A stretch of DNA of 37,939 nucleotides from the NCBI GenBank assembly GCA_033765305.1, contig JANRID010000031.1, positions 1-37,939 on the forward strand, in the 5' to 3' direction. The notes below the pieces were generated by a model that was not told the DNA's origin, did not search any database, and worked only from the letters and a program-made list of their open reading frames with translations. The position numbers and the translations under genes are program-made. Within the stretch, counting starts at the first letter, position 1. Every line of letters starts with the position of its first letter. Below are positions 1 through 6,852 of the stretch, in pieces. This DNA is from RDXT01 sp033765305. GTDB lineage: Bacteria; Bacteroidota; Bacteroidia; J057.

Positions 1-465
1 CAAAACAAGCTGCTGTTTGCCGTAACGGGCAAAACCGCCGCCGAACTGATTGTATCGCGTGCCCATGCCGATGCGCCCAATATGGGGCTTACTTCGTGGC
101 AAGGCTCGGTGGTGCGCAAACAGGACATCACCATTGCCAAAAACTACCTCACGCACGATGAGATAGACACCCTGAACCGCCTCGTGGTCATCTTTCTGGA
201 AAGTGCCGAACTGCGCGCCCAAAACCGCCAGGACCTGACCATGAATTTTTGGCGGGAAAACGTGGACCGAATGCTGGTATTTCAGGACAAACAGGTGCTT
301 CGAGGCCCTGGCCGTATGTCCAATGCCTACATGGAAGAGCAGGTGCGCCGCGTGTATGCCGAATTTGACCAGCACCGGAAGCTGACTGATTCACAGGAGG
401 CAGATGTACAGGATATGGACGAGTTGAAAGCATTGGAAGAGGAAATTAAAAAGAAAAATCCATAA
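1..465 (+). CDS. RhuM family protein, 3' part only
   Basis: The reading frame is open from the first base, so the gene begins outside the window and about 154 C-terminal residues are visible. The segment reads like the C-terminal half of RhuM (virulence protein / Fic-associated) proteins: a QNKLL..AVTGKTAAELI block, then NMGLTSW, then a VRKQDITIAKNYL-type block and a LNRLVVIFLESAE helix. It ends in a charged helix rich in Glu and Lys. RhuM proteins have no settled biochemical role; they are scattered among genomic islands and near restriction or toxin loci. The gene runs convergently towards the mocA-like gene, and the 124 nt between them hold a repeat cluster. The first in-frame Met visible (position 82) is internal and is not proposed as the start. 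Identification rests on remembered family motifs. Confidence 0.8.
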   Translation, partial: QNKLLFAVTGKTAAELIVSRAHADAPNMGLTSWQGSVVRKQDITIAKNYLTHDEIDTLNRLVVIFLESAELRAQNRQDLTMNFWRENVDRMLVFQDKQVLRGPGRMSNAYMEEQVRRVYAEFDQHRKLTDSQEADVQDMDELKALEEEIKKKNP

Positions 466-533
466 ACGCCTGTCCCGCCTGCAAATCATCCGGCGTCGAA
501 TGAATCCGGGGAATCCCGTCTGCTGGCTGTCCC

Positions 534-583
534 ATTCCCCGCAGAGATGCGATGCATCATTCCCCGTAGAGACGCGATGCATC
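534..583. repeat. Two adjacent 25-nt direct repeats
   Basis: Bases 534-558 and 559-583 are back-to-back copies of a 25-nt unit beginning ATTCCCCG and ending GATGCATC, differing at two positions (C/T and T/C transitions). The second copy runs into the palindrome at 565-594. The first copy looks like a partial, slightly decayed duplicate of the same element. It lies between the RhuM-like gene and the 3' end of the mocA-like gene. Confidence 0.85.
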
Positions 584-594
584 GCGTCTCTACG
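565..594. repeat. Perfect 30-nt palindrome (REP-like element)
   Basis: Two 15-nt arms, CGTAGAGACGCGATG and its exact complement, join without a spacer around a central ATGCAT. Palindromes built on GTAGAGACGCG are, from memory, abundant dispersed repeats in cyanobacterial and some Bacteroidota genomes. Its right end overlaps the 3' end of the mocA-like gene: that gene's TAG stop (bases 592-590) lies inside the palindrome. It could form a hairpin at the RNA 3' end, but there is no obvious T tract, so a terminator role is unproven. Confidence 0.85.
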
Positions 595-1201
595 ACGGCA
601 GGCGAATATCCCCCAGCCGCGCCGCATCCTCCGGCGTATCGATATCGAAGCTGCCGCCTTCAAACGGCAGGCTCCGAACCGCGTCTGCATGGAGGCTCAG
701 CAGCCTGCGGGCGCCCTGGTCGCCGCCGAGGGCCATCAGCTCCGGGAAATAGGCCCTGGAAAAAATGACCGGTACACCGCTGACGCCTGCATATTCGCTG
801 GCAGTGATCGGGTGCTGCTTGTGCAGGTGCTGGTGAATCAATTCATTCAGAAATCCTTGATCCACAAAGGGCTGGTCCGACAGCAGGAGCAGCAGGTGCT
901 CCAGCTCCGGCTGCCGGCGCAGACACTCCGCCAGCCCGCAGCGCAGGCTGCTGCCCATGCCGGCCTCCCAGCCGGGGTTGACCGCCACGGCCCAGGGGCC
1001 TGGCTCGATACGGGCCTGAATATCAGCCGCATGCGCCCCCAGCACCAGCACGCGCGCGGCGAGCGGCAGGCCTTCCGCCTGCTCCATCGCATGCTGGAGG
1101 AGGGGCCGGCCCCGGAAAGGCAGGAGCTGCTTGGGCTGGCCCAGCCGCCGGGAGGCGCCTGCGGCCAGCATGACGGCACCGATGCAGGGACCGGGTTTCA
1201 C
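590..1201 (-). CDS. mocA: MocA-like molybdenum cofactor cytidylyltransferase (NTP transferase)
   Basis: A 203-residue nucleotidyltransferase of the MobA/MocA fold. The N terminus has the nucleotide-binding signature LAAGASRRLGQPKQLLPFRG, and a LLSDQPFVD block gives the metal-binding Asp region. A SGVPVIFSRAYFPEL segment and a FDIDTPED motif near the end are typical of the family. MocA transfers CMP from CTP to molybdopterin, giving the dinucleotide cofactor of xanthine-oxidase-family enzymes. The GTG start is chosen because it overlaps the upstream xdhC stop (GTGA), implying translational coupling; the first ATG would cut into the nucleotide-binding motif. The stop codon lies inside a perfect palindrome. 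The partner enzyme is probably the iorA/iorB-like pair at 6334-9108. A less specific NTP-transferase role remains possible. Confidence 0.85.
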   Translation of the reverse strand: MKPGPCIGAVMLAAGASRRLGQPKQLLPFRGRPLLQHAMEQAEGLPLAARVLVLGAHAADIQARIEPGPWAVAVNPGWEAGMGSSLRCGLAECLRRQPELEHLLLLLSDQPFVDQGFLNELIHQHLHKQHPITASEYAGVSGVPVIFSRAYFPELMALGGDQGARRLLSLHADAVRSLPFEGGSFDIDTPEDAARLGDIRLPS

Positions 1202-2352
1202 AGCTGCACGTCCTTGAAGGTGAGGCGCTGCGGGTCGTGGATCGGGCCCTGGCGCTCGCGGAGATGCCCTGCCGGGGTCTGCGCCAGCACGGCCTGGATC
1301 TCGGCCAGGATGGACAGGGCGATCTCTGCCGGGGTCTCCGCCCCGAGGGCCAGCCCGACGGGCGCATAGATGCGGGCATGCTGTTCCTCCGTCAGCCGGA
1401 TGCCTTCGGCGGCGAGCTCGTCCAGCATGCGGAGGTATTTTTTCCGGGGGCCCAGCAGGCCGATATATGCCGCATCGGGCTCGCTGAGCAGGCGGCGCAG
1501 CAGGGCGAGGTCGTAGGGGTAGTTGTGCGTCATCAGGACGAAGGCGCGCCTGGTCCGCCGGGGGATCTGCTCCAGCACCTGCTCCGGCTTGCTTACAATC
1601 ACCTGGCAGGCGCCGGCGAAGCGGCCCGTATTCGCATGGCTGGGCCTGCCGTCTGCGACGCAGACGTCCCAGCCCAGCAGGCCGGCCATCTGCGCCAGCA
1701 CCTGGGCGTCGTTGCCGGCGCCAATGAGCGCCAGCAGCGGCGGCGGCGCGATCCATTCGAGGAAGGCCCGGATTTCCGGCCCGTCGGTCTGATAGCGCAC
1801 AAACTGGCTGTACTGCTGGTCCAGAACCTCCTGCGCGTCGGTCCGGAGGCGGTGCAGCAGGCGCTGATCGCCCCATTCGCCCTGCATCTGCCCCGAAGCC
1901 CCAAACAAAATCCGGGTTCCGGGCTGAGGCAGGGTTTTGGAAAGGTGGAAGAGGCAGGTCAGGACCTGATGTTCGCCGCTGTCTGCGGCTTTCTGCAGCA
2001 ATTCGACCGGATGGTCCGGCTGATCCGAGAAAATTGGCTCAAACAGCACCTGAATTACTCCGTTGCAGCCCAATTGTGCCCCCACGATGGCGTCGTCCTC
2101 GTCGCTGGTGTCGTAGGTGACGAGCTTGTTCTGCCCCTGCTCCAGGGCATGGAGGGCCTTGCGGAGCGCGTCGCCTTCGAGGCAGCCCCCGCTGATGGCG
2201 CCGGTCATGTTGCCATGCAAATCCACCAGCATGCGCGCGCCCGCCTGCCGGTAGGCGGAGCCTTCGACATGCACCACGGTCGCCAGCACACAGGGGATGC
2301 CGGCGGAACGGGCCTGCTCATAGGCGGCGAGAAGGGCTTCGTGCTGTTTCAT
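1198..2352 (-). CDS. xdhC: XdhC/CoxI family molybdenum cofactor insertion chaperone
   Basis: A 384-residue two-domain protein. The N-terminal XdhC/CoxI domain has the family's SGGCLEGD motif, with Cys at about residue 57, and an early VEGSAYRQAGARMLV block. The C-terminal Rossmann-like domain begins around LLALIGAGNDAQVLAQMA. XdhC binds molybdopterin cofactor, protects its sulfurated form and hands it to xanthine-dehydrogenase-type apoenzymes; in Rhodobacter capsulatus it works with a NifS-type desulfurase. Here the start codon overlaps the desulfurase stop (TGATG) and the stop overlaps the mocA GTG start, so the three genes form a tightly coupled unit. The order desulfurase, chaperone, cytidylyltransferase covers cofactor sulfuration, storage and nucleotide addition. 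Length and motifs look intact. Confidence 0.9.
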   Translation of the reverse strand: MKQHEALLAAYEQARSAGIPCVLATVVHVEGSAYRQAGARMLVDLHGNMTGAISGGCLEGDALRKALHALEQGQNKLVTYDTSDEDDAIVGAQLGCNGVIQVLFEPIFSDQPDHPVELLQKAADSGEHQVLTCLFHLSKTLPQPGTRILFGASGQMQGEWGDQRLLHRLRTDAQEVLDQQYSQFVRYQTDGPEIRAFLEWIAPPPLLALIGAGNDAQVLAQMAGLLGWDVCVADGRPSHANTGRFAGACQVIVSKPEQVLEQIPRRTRRAFVLMTHNYPYDLALLRRLLSEPDAAYIGLLGPRKKYLRMLDELAAEGIRLTEEQHARIYAPVGLALGAETPAEIALSILAEIQAVLAQTPAGHLRERQGPIHDPQRLTFKDVQL

Positions 2353-3503
2353 CAGACAGGTATACGCAACGCGGCGACAGCAGACTGGATGCAGGCGGCA
2401 GCCTCCCGGACATCGGCTTCGGAAGTAAATCTTCCCAGTCCGATGCGGAGCGAGGCCAGGGCCAGCTCGCCGGGCAGGCCCATCGCCGTCAGCACATGGG
2501 AGGGCTCGATGGCTGCGGCAGAGCAGGCGGCCCCCTGCGAGAGGGCGAGGCTGGGCAGGGCCCGGAGGAGCCGGCTGCCGTCGATTCCGTGGAAGCTTAC
2601 GCTGCTTACGTGCGGCAGGCGCGGGGCAGCTGCGCCGTTGATCTGTACCCCTCCGGCCTGGAGCAGCTCCGTTTCGAGGATGCCGCGCAGGGCCGCCAGC
2701 CGGCGGGACTCGGAGCGCATGCGCTCGGCGCAGATGCTGCAGGCCTTGCCGAAGCCTGCGATGCCCGGCACATTGAGGGTGCCGGGCCGCAGGCCCTTCT
2801 CCTGCCCCCCGCCGAAGAGGCGGGGCCGGAGGCGCTTGTGCAGCCCCTTGCGCACGTACAGCGCACCGGCACCTTTGGGGCCGTAGAGTTTGTGGGCCGA
2901 AAATACGGCCAGATCCACCCCCATTGCATGCACATCGAGGGGAATCTTGCCGGCAGACTGGGTGGCGTCGGTCATCAGGAGCACCCCGCGGGCAGCTGCC
3001 AGGGCTCCGATCTCCGCCAGCGGATGAATCACCCCGGTCTCGTTGTTGGCGTGCATCAGGCAGATGAGCAGGGTGCGGTCCGTGATGGCCGCAGCCAGTT
3101 CCTGCAGGCTGACCGTGCCCGAAGGCGATACGCGGAGAACAGTCACAGAAACGCCCTGCCGTTCGAGCTGGCGGCAGGTGTCGAGCACTGCCCGGTGTTC
3201 GGTGGCGCAGGTGATGAGGTGAGCGCCCGGCGGAGCACCCTCGAAGAGCCCCAGCAGCGCCAGGCCGGCAGCCTCCGTAGCCCCCGAAGTGAAGTATAGC
3301 TCGCCGGGGCCCGCCCCGATCAGGGCCGCAGCCTGCTCCCGCGCCAGATCCACCGCCTCTTCAGCATCCCAGCCGAAGACATGGGTGCTGCTGGAGGCAT
3401 TGCCGAAGGCCTCCCCGAAATAGGGCAGCATCGCCTCCAGCACCTCCGGATCTACCGGCGTGGTGGCATTGTGGTCGAGGTAGATTTTATTCCGGATTCT
3501 CAT
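2352..3503 (-). CDS. NifS/IscS-type cysteine desulfurase, probably serving molybdenum cofactor sulfuration
   Basis: A 383-residue class V aminotransferase-fold enzyme. It begins with IYLDHNATTPVDPEVLEAM, carries the cofactor motif TSGATEA at about 72-78, the ATEHRAVLD His region at about 100-108, and SAHK with the PLP Lys at about 205. The catalytic Cys is at about 327 in GAACSAAAIEPSHVL. The enzyme takes sulfur from cysteine as a persulfide. Its stop overlaps the xdhC start, so it is read as the sulfur donor for the hydroxylase cofactor (NifS4-like) rather than a general Fe-S assembly enzyme; this is inference from context, and general IscS function is the alternative. The ATG at 3503 directly precedes the conserved N terminus, so the longer open frame upstream is not used. 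Confidence 0.88.
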   Translation of the reverse strand: MRIRNKIYLDHNATTPVDPEVLEAMLPYFGEAFGNASSSTHVFGWDAEEAVDLAREQAAALIGAGPGELYFTSGATEAAGLALLGLFEGAPPGAHLITCATEHRAVLDTCRQLERQGVSVTVLRVSPSGTVSLQELAAAITDRTLLICLMHANNETGVIHPLAEIGALAAARGVLLMTDATQSAGKIPLDVHAMGVDLAVFSAHKLYGPKGAGALYVRKGLHKRLRPRLFGGGQEKGLRPGTLNVPGIAGFGKACSICAERMRSESRRLAALRGILETELLQAGGVQINGAAAPRLPHVSSVSFHGIDGSRLLRALPSLALSQGAACSAAAIEPSHVLTAMGLPGELALASLRIGLGRFTSEADVREAAACIQSAVAALRIPV

Positions 3504-3592
3504 ATGCTCCGCATACAGCCCGTGCGGGATGCAATATACGGCGGACGTCCGAAGGGCTGAAGCCTCCGATTGAATTTCCTCCGGAACGCGGC

Positions 3593-6091
3593 CTAGCGCT
3601 TCACGATCCGCAGCACCGCGCGCTCGCCGGTGCGGGCTGATACTTCGATCAGGTAGATTCCGTCCGGCAGGCCGCCAAGGTCCAGGTCTGCGGTGCGGGC
3701 GGCGCCCAGCGCCTGCACGCGCAGCAGCTGGCCTGCCAGATTCCGTACAGCCGCCTGCACGCCTGCGTATGCATCCCCCAGCTCGATCTGCACCTGGTCG
3801 TCGGCAGGGTTGGGATAGGCCTGCAGCGCCGCACCGAATCCGCGGTCCCCGATGCTGTTGCTGCTTCCCCCCTTCAGCCGGACAATGCGGTTGCGGCCGA
3901 TGCCGTTGTAGGAGGTGAATGCGCCGCCTGCCAGAATGTTGCCGTCGGACTGGAGGGCAAGCGCCCGGACCAGGCCGTCGAATCCGGTTCCAGGGTCGAA
4001 TCCGGCATCGGGCGAGCCGTCGGCATGGAGCCGGGCAATGCGGCTGCGCGGCGCTCCGTTGAAAAACGTAAACCCGCCGCCTGCTACGATGTCTCCGTCC
4101 GGCTGGAGGGCCAGGGATGTCACGCTGATATACACGGCTGCCTCGGGCAGGATGGGGGCAAATGCAGCATCGAGCGAGCCGTCGGCATGGAGCCGGGCAA
4201 TGCCGTTGCGGGCTGTTCCGTCGAACTCCGTAAACCATCCGCCCACCACGATCTTCCCGTCCAGCTGGAGGGCGACTGCATACACCGGGCCATTGAAGCC
4301 GGCTCCGGGGTTAAAGGCGGTATCGGGCTGGCCGTCGGCGCGCAGGCGGACGATGCCGCGGCGGGGCATGCCATTGAAGGAGGTGAACAATCCGCCCGCC
4401 ACGATCTTTCCATCCGGCTGGAGCGCGATGCAGGTGACCTGATCATTGGCGCCGGTGCCGGGGTGAAAGGCAGCATCGAGCCAGCCGTCGGCATGGAGAC
4501 GGGCAATGCCGTTGCGGGGCGTTCCATTGAAGGACCTGAATGCGCCCCCCACGACGATTTTTCCATCCGGCTGGAGCGCCAGCGCGCTGGCATGATATTC
4601 AAAGCCAGCCGTTCCGGGATCAAAAGCGGCATCGAGCGAGCCGTCGGCATGGAGCCGGGCGATGCCGCCGCGGGGCGTTCCGTCGAAGGTGGTGAAGCTG
4701 CCTGCAGCCAGCACCTTCCCGTCCGGCTGCAGCGCGACTGCCCGCACCGTTTCATCAAACCCAGCTCCTATATCGAATGCGGCATCGGAGGAGCCGTCGG
4801 CATTCAGCCGGGTGATGCGGTTCTGCACGCTTGCATGGAAGGACGTAAACTCGCCTCCCGCCAGGATTTTGCCGTCCGGCTGCAGGACGAGGGAATGGAT
4901 CTGTTCGTCAAACCCGGACCCGGGATTGAATGCGGCATCCCGCACGCCATTGGCATTCAGCCGCATGATGCCGTTCCGGCCTATGCCCCCCGCCACGATT
5001 TTTCCGTCGGGCTGGCGGGCCATGGCATATACCCGGGTCAGGAAAAATCTTGCTCCGGGATCAAAGGCGGCATCGAGCGAGCCGTAGGGGTCCAGCCGGG
5101 AGAGGCGGCGCTGGGGGGTTCCGTCGCAGGCGCTGAAGCTTCCGCCCGCGATGATGTTCCCATCCGGCAGGAGGACCAGGGCATACACCTCGTTGTCAAA
5201 TCCTGTCCCGGGATTAAAAGAAGCATCGAGCGAGCCATCGGTATTCAGCCGGGCGATGAAGTTCCGGACCGTTCCGTTGAAAGAAACAAAATTTCCCCCG
5301 GCCAGGATTTTTCCGTCGGGCTGGAGGACCATGGAAGCGGGATAATATTCAAATCCGGTTCCCGGGTCAAATGCCGTATCGAGCGAGCCGTCGGCATGGA
5401 GCCGGGCGATGCCGGTGCGGGGCGTTCCGTTGAAAGACCTGAACCAGCCTGCCGCCAGGATCTTTCCGTCCGGCTGCAGGGCAAGGGAATAGACGCGGCC
5501 ATCGAAGCCGGCGCTGAAGGCGGTATCGGGCGAGCCATCCGCATGCAGGCGGATGAGGAAGTGCTGCAGCGTATCGTTCAGGAAGGTAAATGCCCCTCCG
5601 GCCAAGGTTTTCCCATCCGGCTGCAGGACGATGGCGCTGACACTGGCATGGGCGAATGCGGATCCGGGGTCGAATGCGGCATCGAGCGAGCCGTCGGCAT
5701 GGAGCCGGGCAAAGCCCTTGCGGGCCGTTTCATTGAAGGATGAAAAGTCGCCGCCCAGCACGATGTCCCCGTCGGGCTGGAGGGCAATGGCAGCCACCGT
5801 GCTGCCGGCGCTGGCAAAGCCCGTCCCGGGGCTGAAGGCGGCATCGGGCGAGCCGTCGGCATGGAGCCGGGCGATGCGGTTGCGGGGCGTTCCATTGAAG
5901 GAGGTGAACGTGCCGCCGGCCAGGATTTTGCCGTCGGGCTGGAGGGCGACGGACAGCACAGCGCCGTCGAATCCGTCCCCTTTCCCGAAGCCGGAGTCGG
6001 CCGGATTAAACGTAGGGTCGTTGCTGCCCGGCTGGGCCAGGGCTGCGCTGAACATCAGGCAGGCCAGAAGGGTCAATGCGGGTTTTGTCAT
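3593..6091 (-). CDS. Secreted delta-60 repeat protein with T9SS sorting domain
   Basis: An 832-residue exported protein. The start at 6091 gives a classical signal peptide (MTKPALTLLACLMFSAALAQ); 27 further open codons upstream lack signal character. The body is a run of about 14 units with the core LQPDGKILAGG.F followed by N.IARLHADGSLDAAFDPG, spaced about 50-60 residues, which is the delta-60 repeat pattern of beta-propeller-like secreted proteins. The last ~80 residues (YPNPADDQVQIEL ... GLPDGIYLIEV ... RIVKR) form a type A T9SS C-terminal sorting domain, so the protein is probably cleaved and anchored at, or released from, the cell surface. Partner and ligand are unknown. It sits on the same strand 89 nt upstream of the desulfurase gene. 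A shared transcript is possible but nothing functional ties them. Confidence 0.9.
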   Translation of the reverse strand: MTKPALTLLACLMFSAALAQPGSNDPTFNPADSGFGKGDGFDGAVLSVALQPDGKILAGGTFTSFNGTPRNRIARLHADGSPDAAFSPGTGFASAGSTVAAIALQPDGDIVLGGDFSSFNETARKGFARLHADGSLDAAFDPGSAFAHASVSAIVLQPDGKTLAGGAFTFLNDTLQHFLIRLHADGSPDTAFSAGFDGRVYSLALQPDGKILAAGWFRSFNGTPRTGIARLHADGSLDTAFDPGTGFEYYPASMVLQPDGKILAGGNFVSFNGTVRNFIARLNTDGSLDASFNPGTGFDNEVYALVLLPDGNIIAGGSFSACDGTPQRRLSRLDPYGSLDAAFDPGARFFLTRVYAMARQPDGKIVAGGIGRNGIMRLNANGVRDAAFNPGSGFDEQIHSLVLQPDGKILAGGEFTSFHASVQNRITRLNADGSSDAAFDIGAGFDETVRAVALQPDGKVLAAGSFTTFDGTPRGGIARLHADGSLDAAFDPGTAGFEYHASALALQPDGKIVVGGAFRSFNGTPRNGIARLHADGWLDAAFHPGTGANDQVTCIALQPDGKIVAGGLFTSFNGMPRRGIVRLRADGQPDTAFNPGAGFNGPVYAVALQLDGKIVVGGWFTEFDGTARNGIARLHADGSLDAAFAPILPEAAVYISVTSLALQPDGDIVAGGGFTFFNGAPRSRIARLHADGSPDAGFDPGTGFDGLVRALALQSDGNILAGGAFTSYNGIGRNRIVRLKGGSSNSIGDRGFGAALQAYPNPADDQVQIELGDAYAGVQAAVRNLAGQLLRVQALGAARTADLDLGGLPDGIYLIEVSARTGERAVLRIVKR

Positions 6092-6254
6092 ACTGGAGGC
6101 AGATGTATGCTCCCTGTGCTCCAGGCAGCACCGATGGTGAGTAATATTACCATCTCTCCGGCTCCTATCCAAGCCCTGCGCGCAATCCGCATCCGGACGG
6201 GAAGCGGCCAGAAACTGCCGATTGAATTTTACATTAAACGGTTTGATGCATATA

Positions 6255-6284
6255 TTGGAGCAGGGAATTCATCCTGTACCTTTG
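6255..6284 (+). promoter_or_regulatory. Bacteroidota-type promoter for the iorA/iorB pair
   Basis: TTG at 6255-6257 is followed by 19 nt and then TACCTTTG at 6277-6284, an exact match to the TAnnTTTG -7 box of the phylum's main sigma factor. Transcription would start near 6291, giving a leader of about 40 nt before the ATG at 6334. No convincing promoter was seen for the divergent delta-60 gene. Confidence 0.7.
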
Positions 6285-6333
6285 CACTGCGGAGGCGGCC
6301 TGGCTGCATCCGCTGCACCAAACCTCAGACCCG

Positions 6334-6792
6334 ATGGCAGCTTTCCGCCTGAAAATCAACGGACAGACCCGCGAAGTGGACGTGGACCCTGCTACGCCCA
6401 TGCTCTGGGTGCTGCGCGACCACCTCGGCCTCGTAGGCACGAAGTACGGCTGCGGCATCGCCATGTGCGGCGCCTGCACCATTCACCTGGACGGCGAGGC
6501 TGTCCGCGCCTGCCAGCTTCCGGTAGCGGCGGTGGAAGGCCGCGCCGTCACCACCATCGAAGGCCTCTCGGACGACGCGGGCCACCCCGTGCAGCAGGCC
6601 TGGCTGGAGCACGATGTGCCCCAGTGCGGCTACTGCCAGGCCGGGCAGATCATGAGCGCGGCAGCCCTGCTGCGCAGGAATCCCAACCCCAGCGACGCCG
6701 ACATCGATGCCGCCATGCACGGCAATATCTGCCGCTGCGGCACCTACACCCGCATCAAAGCCGCAATCAAGGCCGCCGCAGCCCTCAGCTGA
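6334..6792 (+). CDS. iorA: 2Fe-2S subunit of a molybdenum hydroxylase (isoquinoline 1-oxidoreductase alpha-like)
   Basis: A 152-residue electron-transfer subunit carrying two 2Fe-2S clusters. The plant-type cluster ligands are visible as Cys40, Cys45, Cys48 and Cys60 (YGCGIAMCGACTIHLDG). The second, helical-domain cluster uses Cys98, Cys101, Cys133 and Cys135 (QCGYCQAGQ and NICRCGTY). Length and motifs match the small subunit of IorAB-type enzymes, which pass electrons from the molybdenum centre to an external acceptor such as a cytochrome. No FAD subunit gene is nearby, again as in IorAB. It is followed after 60 nt by the catalytic subunit gene and probably shares its transcript from the promoter at 6255. 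The substrate is not predictable; aldehydes and N-heterocycles are both known for the family. Confidence 0.92.
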   Translation: MAAFRLKINGQTREVDVDPATPMLWVLRDHLGLVGTKYGCGIAMCGACTIHLDGEAVRACQLPVAAVEGRAVTTIEGLSDDAGHPVQQAWLEHDVPQCGYCQAGQIMSAAALLRRNPNPSDADIDAAMHGNICRCGTYTRIKAAIKAAAALS

Positions 6793-6852
6793 GGCGCCGA
6801 CTCCGTATTCCCTCTTTCCATTGCCTGCTTCCCTTCCGCAACATTCCTGCAC

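Noticed and set aside
500..1369. Long plus-strand open frame over the mocA/xdhC genes
   Set aside because: It lies antisense to two well-supported genes and has no recognisable domain; long antisense frames are expected in GC-rich DNA.
3504..4238. N-terminal extension of the cysteine desulfurase frame
   Set aside because: The extra 245 codons overlap the delta-60 gene in another frame, while the conserved desulfurase N terminus begins right at the Met at 3503.
3900..6000. The regular repeats as a possible CRISPR or satellite array
   Set aside because: The repeats are in frame, encode the delta-60 protein pattern, and vary at third positions, so they are coding repeats.
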